Shown: positions 53,401 through 64,000 of the stretch, in pieces
Layout of the letters: every line of letters starts with the position of its first letter
Position numbering within the stretch: position 1 is the first letter of the stretch
DNA from: Tubiluchus corallicola
Taxonomy: Eukaryota > Priapulida > Priapulimorpha > Priapulimorphida > Tubiluchidae
Length of the DNA stretch: 64,000 nt
Assembly (NCBI GenBank): GCA_030141605.1
Contig: JAQGDQ010000413.1
Span: 50,001 to 114,000 of the forward strand
Direction of reading: 5' to 3'
Notes under the pieces: model-generated
The model's input: only the letters and a program-made list of their open reading frames with translations
What the model was told of the DNA's origin: nothing
Databases searched by the model: none
Translations under genes and position numbers: made by a program

Positions 53401-55870
53401 ACTACACTTAGATTCATTATAATTAAGCTTTTACTACCTTCCATCAACATAATGAGTGACTTGTGTCTAAAACTCTAATACTTGCTGTTTAATTGTTCAA
53501 AAATTATAATGAAAGATTCATTTTAGTGCTAAGCACTTCTTTAAAAAAATTAAGACTGAATGCATGTGACTAAAATTTTTGCATATTGCTGCGCAAGTTT
53601 TTTTATTGGAACTTAAGAAAACTTTTGCTGTGAAATAAGTTTGCCGAAAATTTAATGCATATAGCACTGCGACTGCCGTCAAATTGTTGACATTATCAAA
53701 ATTTTTGCAAAGCCAAAACATTTATTTTTTTAAATTTTTGTTTGCTTAATGTTAGATCTGTTCTGAGACCTGACAGAGGCTGCGAAACTTGTTTTATATT
53801 GGTTACACAATGAGAATGGGGACTTATCACATAGGTAGGCTTCGGTAGCACAGCAGCTAAATAATAAACAGATTTAGATTTTTTATTACAACTAATCAAA
53901 AAATCTTTTTTCAAAGATTTTTTTGATTTGCCAAAATATCGAAAAGCGATACTGCAGTAAAAAGCAATATATTTTTTATCTGTGAAGAGGAGAGTCCAAT
54001 GGTATTATAACCATTGGAGTTATAACTGATAACATTAATGCCTACCAGTGTCTAAAAATCATTTTATCTATATTCAGTAAACGATAGCAGACTAGGTGAC
54101 TTTATAGTCTTTTCGCTATCCTTTCTCTAGTTCTAGATCTATCTATACATTTTAACCATTCTTCAAAACCTATTAGCGATTCTTTTATTAATCATGTTTT
54201 ATTGTAGAATTATAAAGAGATAAATAAATTAAAATTGAATTGAATTGTATTTGAAATGGTTCATTGTGGTGTTGAACCGAATGCATATTCAACGTAAATT
54301 CAAAATTTTAATCATTTCTTATACATTTTACACTTTATCAAATGAAGAAACGCATAGCAAAGAAATAACTTAGCTCACGTTTTCATTTAAAAGTGAATTC
54401 TGAATAGAGTCAGTGTCAAAATACCCACTACACACGCTTATTATGTAATCTAGATAATTATAGGTTTAAGTGAAATCATATCTTATCAGAAATTTTCACA
54501 GAAAATTATTTCACAATTACTCCTAAAAAGTTAGCACACTGGCGGACTTTATGAACAAGCGATATTTTTACTAGCCATAGTAGCAGTTGTAAACTTTATT
54601 GGACTATTGGCGTAATTACTATTATACACAGCAATGACGCCAGATATTTTAAACGGCGCAATAAAAATTTGAGCTTTGATTTTTCCTGCCATGTTGAAAT
54701 CGCGTGTAAAAGTGGCCGCGGATTATTTTACATTAGCAGCCACGCACGCATCAGCCATTACAGCGTAAATGTAGCCGTTTATTAACACATGATAGGGCTG
54801 TTTCTACGTGATGTACTACATTTCTCTGTTATTTTATAGATTTTTTATAACGATATAGCATTTAATGTATCGAGATCGGTTATTAACTAGCAGCCAGAAA
54901 ATCGTGACATTAATAGTAACAGTAATCTTGCAATAGCTACTTTATACATGCCACGTAGGTTTATATATAGGCTTATAAATCAAGGCGTTAGGTTTGCAGC
55001 ATAGTTGATATTTTAGTACTGAAATAGTCTTTGATGCTTTTGTCAGATCAAATGCTGGCTTGTCACTTGTTATCATCACTTTATACAGAATTGCCGTGCA
55101 TATGCTAGATTTTATTTATACTGGTCTTGTCCCAGTCGTCACCGTCATCATCATCGTCATCGTCGTTGTCGTTGTCAGATCAAATGCTGGCTTGTGACTT
55201 GTTATCATCACTTTGTACAGAATTGCCGTGCATATGCTAGATTTTATTTATACTGGTCTTGTCCCAGTCGTCACCGTCATCATCATCATCATCGTCGTCG
55301 TCGTCGTTGTCGTCATCACCATCTTCCCACCACCAACATCACTGCCACCACCATTGCCACCGTCACCGTTACGAATGCCAATGCCGTCATCAACGACAAC
55401 GTTTGCCAATTGCAGTTTCTTTGCAAATTTTCTTCTCTTTTTCGAAACTCAATATTGGCAGCCATTTTATTTTTCAGTTTTGTTGCGCATGCGCGGGTTT
55501 ATTTTGTGATAAATTTACGCTTTCGTTTTGTTTGTTTGCAGGTATGGTGCAATGGACAATGGTATTCGTCGAAAAAACGCCACAAGAGAAACGACCAGTA
55601 CCTTGAAGGCGTGGCTGTACGAACACCGGAAGAACCCCTACCCCACCAAAGGTGAAAAGATAATGCTAGCCATCATAACAAAAATGACTCTCACCCAAGT
55701 CTCGACGTGGTTCGCCAATGCCCGGAGGCGCTTAAAGAAAGAGAACAAGATGACCTGGGAACCTCGAAATCGGATCGACGACGATGACGATGACGACAAT
55801 CCGGTAGCCGATACTCGGGACGGGCGGGATTCGGACAGTGATCGTGATATTGAGCGGGAGGATTGCACAG
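45477..55870 (+). CDS. Irx: Iroquois-class TALE homeobox transcription factor, 5' four coding exons (3' part beyond window)
   Basis: Spliced gene: join(45477-45536, 46410-46649, 50911-51014, 55542-55870). The phases are compatible (0, 0, 2, 1) and give 244 complete codons. Seen in the protein: an N-terminus [11 protein letters not shown] like the Irx start MSYPQFGYPY; CCESG at residues 34-38; MYGSPY at 74-79; YPYDP and YPYADRYG before the homeodomain; and a complete TALE homeodomain at about 142-204. The latter has the three-residue-loop motif NPYP and recognition helix [13 protein letters not shown], with Ala at position 50 as in Iroquois proteins. An acidic DDDDDDD stretch follows. Iroquois proteins are nuclear DNA-binding regulators of regional identity and neural patterning. 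The start is the first ATG after an in-frame TGA at 45390-45392, with A at -3. The C-terminus is missing because the donor at 55871 leads into an intron longer than 8.1 kb. Assignment to the Irx class is secure; which paralogue it is cannot be told. Confidence 0.96.
45537..46409 (+). other. Irx: Irx intron 1
   Basis: GT-AG intron, phase 0, 873 bp, AT-rich. I see no repeats or nested genes in it. Confidence 0.85.
46410..46649 (+). CDS. Irx: Irx coding exon 2 (residues 21-100)
   Basis: The acceptor TTTACAG ends at 46409 and the exon opens in phase 0 as [18 protein letters not shown]. It closes at FYPAL before a GTTAGT donor at 46650. [21 protein letters not shown] and [17 protein letters not shown] match the order of the conserved N-terminal blocks of Irx proteins. 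There are CG dinucleotides in many codons, unlike the AT-rich flanks. A frame-shifted open frame over the same stretch (46346-46591) is a shadow. Confidence 0.93.
47337..47496. repeat. (CA)n/(CG CA) microsatellite in Irx intron 2
   Basis: ACACAC units with a central ACGC and ACACGC block (47392-47456), then pure AC to 47495. Alternating purine-pyrimidine throughout. Confidence 0.97.
48449..48485 (-). repeat. (ACATAG)n retroposon-type tail
   Basis: Four to five ACATAG units followed by ATTTTTATTTATC. Read on the minus strand this is AAATAAAAAT followed by hexamer repeats, as at the 3' end of an inserted retroposon whose body may extend to about 48660. Confidence 0.45.
50911..51014 (+). CDS. 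Irx: Irx coding exon 3 (residues 101-134 plus two bases)
   Basis: A 104-base exon between acceptor TTTTTAG (ending 50910) and a consensus donor AG|GTAAGA at 51015. It encodes [20 protein letters not shown] then [14 protein letters not shown]. The last two bases (AG) combine with the first base of exon 4 (G) to give Arg135, restoring the Irx motif YPYADRYG. The exon is too short to stand out as an open frame. The call rests on the splice sites, matching phase and the Irx-type PYDP/YPYDR signature. Confidence 0.92.
51167..51211 (-). mobile_element. LINE reverse-transcriptase relic in Irx intron 3
   Basis: The minus strand reads [15 protein letters not shown], matching the motif GLPQGSILGPLLFxxY of CR1/jockey/RTE-type reverse transcriptases. 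It lies antisense to Irx. No longer coding context survives. Confidence 0.68.
52237..52520. repeat. 26-bp tandem array in Irx intron 3
   Basis: About 11 units of ACACGTTTGTAATGTATGTT plus TTTAGT, nearly identical. One unit lacks a T near 52395 and the last has ACATG for ACACG. Confidence 0.95.
52786..53244 (+). CDS. Unrecognised 152-codon open frame in Irx intron 3
   Basis: Non-repetitive ATG-to-stop frame with the same strand as Irx, Lys/Phe/Leu/Tyr-rich. It contains [20 protein letters not shown] and a hydrophobic, aromatic C-terminal half. No known motif. AT-rich introns give such frames by chance, and no splice sites fit it into Irx with the right phase that I could see. Confidence 0.12.
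   Translation: MIDKTNFPFNVALNPTLGYKFLRHPINTDARAAKWRRIKVNFRLAGHYGLPAEKRENLEVFWIKFSYKFVLDCSDVHTKATCMKFLLPWIYKMDLRFLLNIYNHRNNYRTASYIISTQYTSYIPRYLEVDKRLSLFLPILMFKLKCLFKFDH
55044..55310. repeat. 132-bp tandem duplication upstream of homeobox exon
   Basis: CAGATCAAATGCTGGCTTGT at 55044 recurs at 55176. The copies differ at few positions (TCACTTG/TGACTTG, TATACAG/TGTACAG) and each ends in a CATCAT/CGTCGT trinucleotide tract. The second copy ends about 230 bp before exon 4. Confidence 0.92.
55542..55870 (+). CDS. Irx: Irx coding exon 4, complete Iroquois homeodomain
   Basis: The acceptor TTTGCAG ends at 55541. The first base completes Arg135, followed by [20 protein letters not shown]. The homeodomain lies in this one exon (about 55561-55758). 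Helix 1 contains [14 protein letters not shown] with the TALE loop, helix 2 [13 protein letters not shown], and helix 3 [17 protein letters not shown], with Asn51 for DNA contact and Ala50. MTWEPRNR and an Asp run (DDDDDDDN) follow, then a charged [12 protein letters not shown] segment. The exon ends in phase 1 at ACA-G|GTAAGAT. Key catalytic or contact residues are intact and nothing suggests a pseudogene. Confidence 0.97.
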
Positions 55871-56122
55871 GTAAGATTGTTTTTGTAAACACGTAAAAAA
55901 ACAGTCCCTCAAACTAATTCGGGTTCTCTCAGAGGCATCTGTAAGAGAGACCCATATCATCTTGTAACCCGCTTTCCGAAGAGCTACAAATTTTCCTCCT
56001 AAGTGCCACTGGGTGATTTTTTTCTCTAGGAAGGGCGGGGTGATAAACCTTCAGAAAATGGCTGTTTTGCCCATTGCTGGATGCTGCGTACAAAAAATGC
56101 AGGGAAATTTATAACTCATTGG

Positions 56123-56617
<495 letters not shown>

Positions 56618-57787
56618 CTCATTGGAAGAAGAGAAACCGGGAAACACGATGATTTGGGTTTCTTTTACAAACACCTCAACTGGGATGAAAAGTTACAGAT
56701 TTATTTGGGGAGAACGTTTTTTCTGGACGGCCCAGTAGTCTTAATTAGCCATTAGATATTACTATCTTATTAACAATTTTTTAAAGTATATTTTGGTAGC
56801 GATGGACAAGCCTGTCCACGGTAAAATTACTTTTATTATTTGACTGTAATTGCTGCATTCAAGCCGAATAATTTCGCCATTGTGATTTCAGATCAAATGC
56901 AGGTAGACAAACGGCTTGAACTGATAATATTACGTAATAATAGCAGCGTAACACTATTGTGTGTAATAACGTGTTTCAGACGCGATGATAGGAGGAAGAG
57001 TTAGAGTCAGATTGCACACAAATCACGATACTTGACAGAAACGCTGGTTTTTCGGAAGCCTTTGCGTGTCATAATTAACAAAATACTAAAAAAAATTTAA
57101 AGAAAGCAAAAAATAAAAATAATGAAATAAAAAAAATGTCTTGTTAATTATCGAATCCAAATTTCTTGTTTATGGTAAATCTTAAAAAATTATCTCGTTA
57201 AATTTTGTTTTTGAAAAATTTCAGCTTTTACAACAGTGATCGCTATAAATTACCAAGTACCCAGTTTATACGAGATTTGTTTATTTAACACTTTGATATT
57301 TGCAATCGGTATTTATTTTCTAGCTAGCTACAGCAAAACCTTTGAAACAAACAAACAAATCACTTTAGCCCAGATTACCAATTTTTTTATTCCAAACTGT
57401 GCTTCCAAAACATTTTTATTTATTTTGATATGTTGAATAATTTGTCAAGCTGTATATCAAAAACGCTGGTATATCAAAATTTTACCCAAATTTGCAGCTT
57501 TAAGAATGAATATTAAGTCTTAAACACTAACATTACCTTTGCTAACAGATTGATTTTGAAGAGCGTAATGAAGGTGTTTTAACTACATGGATGTTAGGCT
57601 TAATTGTCTCTCTCTAGAGTTGACAGCAAATGAACAATAAAGCCAGCTGTAATCAAGCCGTCAACTTGCAATGAAAACAGTCAGTTTACCAAATATAAGC
57701 TTCCCTAGTGAGACGAGTTTATTAGCCGTTGATTAAATACAGAAGCGTTCAAGTGAAATGAGTGAAATAAGCTAGGATAACTTGCGT

Positions 57788-57893
57788 TAAAGGAAGACAG
57801 GATGATTTTTCATCTACTACCCCATTTTCAAATCCGACAAAAGTATACATTTTAACACAATTAATGCTGCAAAAGCGTTTTGTTGGGTCTATC
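57788..57893. repeat. Interspersed repeat C, copy 2 (segment a only)
   Basis: AGACAGGATGATTTTTCATC through CTGCAAAAGCGTTTTG, colinear with 11404-11500. The similarity then stops and unrelated sequence follows. Confidence 0.75.
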
Positions 57894-58245
57894 ATTGCAG
57901 TTTCTCTTCTATTCTCCTTTTGCTGTACATAAACATTTATTTCCAAGTAATACATGGTATATTGTAAATTGCAGTTGTTTGGAAGTTGATATGTAGGCCT
58001 ACTATAGATATCAAATGTAGATATTGAACCGTGATAAGCCAAAATAAGTATGTAACATGTAAAAAAATATTTCATTCCTTCAAATTTAATTCCTTGATTA
58101 TTCCTTTTTATCCTAATTTTTTTTAATATAGGGTTAAAGTGAATTATTGAAGGCACTTTTGCTTAACCTTCCTTTGATAAAATAACGAATTCTTCTTTAA
58201 TTATTGAATTTAATTTTGTTCAAGTTTTTTCACTTAAAAGAAGAC

Positions 58246-58500
58246 AGCCCGGATTTTCATATACTACCCCATTTTCAAGTCGGATAAAAAGTATACATTT
58301 TAACACGATTAGTACTGCAAAAGCGTTTCTGATAATAAAATAATAGATTAGAAACTTAATTAACTGCAGGCGAGCATCAGCTATTGATGACATCACAAAT
58401 GAACATAATTTTTAACAGCAAAAATATTCCACGAGCGTGTTGAACGTGTTTGTCAAAGAGAAAATTCAAGTACAGTACTACTGTAAGATATTCAGTGTGT
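58246..58500. repeat. Interspersed repeat C, copy 3 with inverted half
   Basis: Segment a is in the same orientation as at 11404. After a short unique joint (about 58359-58384) segment b is present as its reverse complement (AACAGCAAAAATATTCCACG versus CGTGGAATATTTTTGCTGTT at 11 kb). Confidence 0.8.
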
Positions 58501-58814
58501 TTTTTATGTGCTTCGTGTTAAACGAGACGTGGACAAATAGGGCACTTCTCTGAGCCTGCAACAACAATGTGTTGAACAACAATGCTGAGTGTGCGCTGAG
58601 AAACAATGCGGATTGCGTGCTTGTGTGCTGAAGAACAATGCTAAGCGAGTGACTGTGTTTGAGTAAAGACAATGCGGAGTGTCTGTTTGTAGGATGAATA
58701 ACAGTGCTGAGCACGTGCTTGTTTGGTGAACAATGATGCTGAGTGTGTGCTTATGTGATGGACAACAATACTGACCCATTGCTTGTGTGCCGAACAACAA
58801 TACCAAATATGTGC

Positions 58815-59222
58815 TTGTGTGCTCAACAATGCTGAGTGTGTGCTTGTGTGCTATGTTGCAGTGCTGAGTACATACTGGTGTGTTGTGTTAGTACTGAGTA
58901 TATGCTGGTGTGCTGTATTGCAGTGCTGAGTACATGCTGGTATGTTGTGTTGCAGTGTGTTGTGTTGCAGTACTGAGTATATGCTGGTGTGTTGTGTTGC
59001 AGTACTGAGTATATGCTGGTGTGTTGTGTTGCAGTGCTGAGTACATGCTGGTATGTTGTGTTGCAGTACTGAGTATATGCTTGTGTGTTGTGTTGCAGTA
59101 CTGAGTATATGCTTGTGTGTTGTGTTGCAGTACTGAGTGTATGCTTGTGTGTTGTGTTGCAGTACTGAGTACATGCTGGTGTGTTGTGTTGCAGTACTGA
59201 GTACATGCTGGTTGTGTTGCAG
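58815..59222. repeat. 32-bp minisatellite in Irx intron 4
   Basis: Units of GTACTGAGTATATGCTGGTG plus TGTTGTGTTGCA (32 bp), about 12 copies, with a partial duplication at 58950-58970. A diverged version of the motif extends upstream to about 58560 (GAACAACAATGCTGAG and GTGTGCTTGTGTGC). Confidence 0.92.
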
Positions 59223-59609
59223 TGCTCTGAACATGCGTGCGTTTGTTGAAATAAATGATAGGCGTGATTTAAGTGATCGACTTTGAGTCAATGTTGAGTC
59301 AATTTTGAATTTGCCAGTTAGCTTTGAATGCTTTTTAGTTAAACAACAGTAAGCTTACTCACTTCATTCTCTTATTCTGAATGTCAGTTCAGAGACCATG
59401 CTCTCATGGTGTCATCATTACATTGGATAACAAAATATATATATGTTACGTTTGGGATTGGTATAAATGACAGATATATGTAACATTGCGACTAAGCTTG
59501 TTGCATGCATGATGAGCAGTCCTCCTAGGAGACCATCTACTACATTTATACTAATCAAATATGATGTATCATGATGTATCAGCGGATTATGGCTAGATTT
59601 ACGACCTGT

Positions 59610-59930
59610 TCTCTGCTCAGTACGACAACGTCATTAATTAATTTTAAAAACTGGTTATTAGTTAGAGTCTGACAGCTGAGATGAACAGCGTGCGTCTAGT
59701 TTACAGCAAAACGTCATCAGAAAATGCGCACTAATTCTCTTAATTGTTGATTACTAGTTTTATATTGGTCCCCGAAGAATGGTCAGCGTCATCTCTGCTG
59801 TTAATTTGCGGGTGTTGGGAAAACACGGGACAAGAAGTGTCATAAATGTTTTAATGCGTTAATAATCCTACATCGTGCCCGCCTTATTGATGCTAATTAC
59901 ACGAAATTAGAGCGCTAAATACTGCAAGTT
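59610..59930. promoter_or_regulatory. Candidate regulatory element in Irx intron 4
   Basis: Repeat-free and more CG-containing than its flanks, with ATTAATTAATT near 59634, GATTACTAG near 59750, TAATCC at 59863-59868 and GCTAATTACA at about 59893-59900. These are homeodomain-type core sites. Such short motifs also occur by chance. Confidence 0.25.
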
Positions 59931-60136
59931 GGGTTGCAAATATGTCTGATAATTTCAATTTACCTGGATATCAGGTACAGAGTCCTACGAGTAATGTACT
60001 TTCTTTGGTGAAGTAGCACTAGCTGGCGGTATCAACTTTTCAACCAGTGAGATCTTTTAGAATACCTTCAATACATAAACTTAGGAAAACCATGGTAGTA
60101 CTGAGACGATAACGACACGGCAGGAATCATGATGTG

Positions 60137-61107
<971 letters not shown>

Positions 61108-61109
61108 TT

Positions 61110-61785
61110 ATGTAACGCGGTAGACGATAAAGATAATCCTAAATCAGAGAAATAACTGAGGCAGGGCAAAACCTGCCAGATGACGCGGGCAGCCATCCAT
61201 TTACTAGCTAGGCTCGAGGCTACTTTATTGTGGTAACCAGGCACACATGCTAACCACTTAAGTACCATCTCACGTCACAAGTCGTTAGCAGTGACAGCGA
61301 CAGCAAAAGAGACATTGGTTTGGATAGCAATAAGGAAAAACGACAGTGGTGATACGGACAACAACAGCGACAGCAATGACAATGACAACTACAACAACAG
61401 TAAAGTAGAGCTGACATCTACAAAGACAGCGACAGCTATAGGTGGAACTATATGAAGAATCAGTTACTACAATGATGGTAACAATGATGGCAACAGCAAG
61501 AATGGCAATCATGTATATTATCCAGGCTTTTTCAAATGGACTCAACAATCCCTCTTGATAGAGGTAACAAAATACAAGAATTGTAACACAGACTTGTGGA
61601 CCGCAGAAGAATAATATAATAATAATAATAACAGCAGTGAAGTTATTAAATAAGAATAAGAAAGAAAGGACACACAAGTTGCACCTATTGTTGCAGTTGC
61701 AGCAACAACAGCAACATCGTGCGCGTTAGTATTTCCATAACTGAATACGCTGCGTATTTCTATAGATTGAACAAATTCTACGTAC
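61110..61785. other. No gene seen; AAC/GAC cryptic simple sequence
   Basis: Irregular CAACAG and GACAGC trimers at 61285-61520 and 61615-61720. Minus frames here are Val/Ile-rich by composition. Confidence 0.55.
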
Positions 61786-61789
61786 ATCT

Positions 61790-62110
61790 ATGGATTGAGC
61801 AGATCATTTTGCGAAAATGCATTATCAATCAACTTATTTGACTACTGGGCGTTTTTAAAATGGCTGCTCGCTGAATCTAAACGACCACGCGAGATGCATA
61901 TTTGTGAACTTTGCAAAAGATGCAAACATATGCAAATCACGCCCAGACAAAGTGAGCCTCATGTTCGAGCATACATTAGCTGGAAATTAATCTGTCATTT
62001 TATACTTGGCAGGAAGTCAGTGGCTAATACATTGCGAATACATTTCGCATTATTAAAGCCGCGATGCTGGCAAAGAAGTTATTACTATGTCAGAATTTTT
62101 ATGAGTTGAC
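61790..62110. promoter_or_regulatory. Candidate regulatory element in Irx intron 4 with octamer site
   Basis: Contains a perfect octamer ATGCAAAT (61930-61937) next to ATGCATAT and ATGCAAAC, and ATCAATCA (61824-61831, PBX/HOX-like), in non-repetitive sequence between simple repeats. A 104-codon plus frame covers it but has no recognisable domain, and stop-free runs of that size occur by chance. Confidence 0.25.
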
Positions 62111-62114
62111 AACA

Positions 62115-64000
62115 CAATGGCAGCGGTCTGTTCGGAATAGTTGTAAGCCTTCCCCTAATACATGCGCATTACGATAATTTAAATATGAGAAATGTACAGC
62201 GGCATCTATGAAGAAGGTACGAAATGAGAAGGCCTGAAAACTGCCCCTGTTATCAACGTCAACATGTCAAAGGCAATGAGCTTTCCAACAATGATTCCTT
62301 ATGTGTAAATGCGTGTGTGTGTATTCTGGAATATAGCATTGACATAATGAAGTTAATACTGACTGAAATTTAGCAACAAGTTAAATGATCATAAGTTGAA
62401 ATTCAGTTATGATTACCACACGAAACTGTATGGCACTGATTCTTACCTATACATTACAGTTTGCAAATGACAGGCAAGGTTTGTTGACCTAGAATTCGTT
62501 GCACAACAAATTTTCAAGGTAAAGAGACATGTTTTTACCACTCAGAAAGTAATAATTGAAAAATTATATATTTCGGTGGTAATGATACTCGGCTTTTACC
62601 ATTATCATGATTTGTTCCGAAATATAAAAAATTAGATTGCTGAGTTTTAGCCTGTTTTACTAGGGTAATCACCACATATAGGAGATTCTTAGCCGGGCTA
62701 TTATGGTAATCTGTAGGGCTTGTTTTAAAAATTTATCACACACAGCAAAACACAGGCTGATGAACAATATTAACGACATTCTTTATACTTCATTACTGAC
62801 TTGAAGTAAAAATTACTGTAACCTGGCAAGACTAATGTCAAAGTATCTTTAAAAGCTTTATTCTGAAAGAGATATAATTCCTCGCTTCGCTTATGATTAA
62901 TGGTACTTATACTGTAAGCCTTGTCTGATAACTAATTTTATTTTGCTCACATACAAGGGTATTTTGATTTATAAATTCCGTAAGTCTTTTTAGGCCAAGA
63001 TTCTAGCGTATTATAATAAAAAGCTTGTTTTCATCTTAGCTGTTTAAATGTACGTCAGTTTAATTTCAAAATCAACTCTATCTGCTTTTGTGAATATGGT
63101 AAAGAGGGTTTACGATTAATTCGATCAGACAACAGTTCTAGTTTTTGTGCTTCTCTCGTGAGAGCGAAGAGGATGGACACGGTCAACAAAGCAAATAATT
63201 ATTGTTCAAAACCCTACAAAAGTTGTTGCACTCTTTCATTCAAACTTATGCCTATAGCATTACATAAATTAGATGTTATCTCCTGTACAATAAATAAACT
63301 TGTGGGTTTTGCAATATCTATAAACATTTTAATAAACTTTAGGCACGATGTACCACCCTTTTGCGTACTCAATGCTTCGTGGAACTAAACTGAATTTTTG
63401 GAACCCCCTTATACATTTCTACGCTGCGTTGAACTGGCTTTGTCCCTGTTCAATGTGTAACCAATTTTTCCCAGTCCTAACAAACAGGAATGGGTTGTTA
63501 TTGGGATTTTTCCATAAAATCTGACACGAGGGTTATGAATAGCCTGTGCTGTATTAGCAGCGCATGAATTATAGGCGAAACTTTGATATACAAATTATCC
63601 ACTACACAATACGCGTAGACTGAGCTGGCTTTCAAACTCGGTAGAAATTTATGTCAGCGTCATTATTAGGTTGCAGGCTGCGTCTCGCCCATATGTAAAT
63701 GAACAAAGTACGTGAAAAGATTTAGACATGATTGCTTATATACAAGAATTGATTTATATGGCACAGAGCTACACAGTCTTACGGACAGCGAATGAATATG
63801 ATAAGCTGTGGTTTAATTCAAACCGCTGACAACATACAAATCGAGGAGAGCGGAGCAAATTTATTGCTGATTTTCATTTTCAGGCAAATCGCTGCAAATC
63901 TGAAATAAAATCGTGTCCATGATAAGTTCAACTTGTCTCACGAAATGTTAAATTATGTGATTTAGTGTAAAAACAGTTATTGAACATTGTTTTGAAGCGT
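62115..64000. other. No exon seen; remainder of Irx intron 4
   Basis: AT-rich unique DNA. No phase-1-compatible exon with Irx C-terminal motifs was recognised up to the window end. Confidence 0.5.

Larger units (their letters stand above)
51015..55541 (+). other. Irx: Irx intron 3
   Basis: GT-AG intron, phase 2, 4,527 bp. It holds an antisense LINE reverse-transcriptase relic (51167-51211), a 16-bp perfect palindrome (51554-51569), a 26-bp tandem array (about 52237-52520), a 152-codon open frame of unknown meaning (52786-53244) and a 132-bp tandem duplication (55044-55310). Confidence 0.85.

Noticed and set aside
55638-55960. Minus-strand and alternative plus frames over the homeobox exon
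   Set aside because: Shadows of the GC-richer Irx coding sequence.

Overview
The window is animal nuclear DNA. It has spliced genes with GT-AG introns, very abundant microsatellites and minisatellites, decayed LINE, SINE and hAT-type transposon fragments, and long non-coding stretches. The one gene I can identify is an Iroquois-class (Irx) TALE homeobox gene on the + strand. Its protein (MTWEPRNR then an acidic run after the homeodomain) and the repeat-rich, AT-rich context fit an invertebrate bilaterian. A lophotrochozoan such as a mollusc or relative is my guess, but the sequence does not fix the phylum.

Layout. Bases 1-45,000 hold no host coding exon that I can support. This is a gene-poor flank made of simple repeats (CT, TAAA/TGAA, GATA/GA, TGTATG, AAT, AAC and others) and tandem arrays. 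The arrays have units of 15 bp at 13.0 kb, about 27-45 bp at 15.0 kb, 29 bp at 15.6-16.8 kb and 60 bp at 29.5-30.1 kb. Transposon remnants lie between them: LINE 3' ends and reverse-transcriptase pieces (2.2, 3.4, 5.5, 21.8, 27.7, 37.0 and 38.6 kb), tRNA-derived SINEs (3.7, 11.3, 35.4, 44.5 kb), and short non-autonomous hAT elements with intact 8-bp target-site duplications (10.0 and 34.2 kb).

Bases 45,400-55,870 carry the promoter-proximal region and first four coding exons of Irx: 45477-45536, 46410-46649, 50911-51014 and 55542-55870. Together they encode 244 complete codons, including the Iroquois N-terminal motifs and the whole homeodomain. The phase-1 donor at 55871 opens an intron that runs past the window end, so the C-terminal part (including any Iro box) is not here. 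Introns 2-4 are themselves full of repeats: a CA array, a LINE reverse-transcriptase remnant, a 26-bp array, a 132-bp tandem duplication just before the homeobox exon, a hAT element 250 bp after it, a 32-bp array and an AGT/AGC array of nearly 1 kb.

Most of the longer open frames here are translations of tandem repeats, not genes. I did not find a new multi-gene system. The most informative observations are the Irx gene model, two hAT families defined by target-site duplications, one of which shows a microsatellite expanded inside a transposon copy, a 60-bp satellite enclosed by terminal inverted repeats, and several candidate cis-regulatory stretches around Irx.
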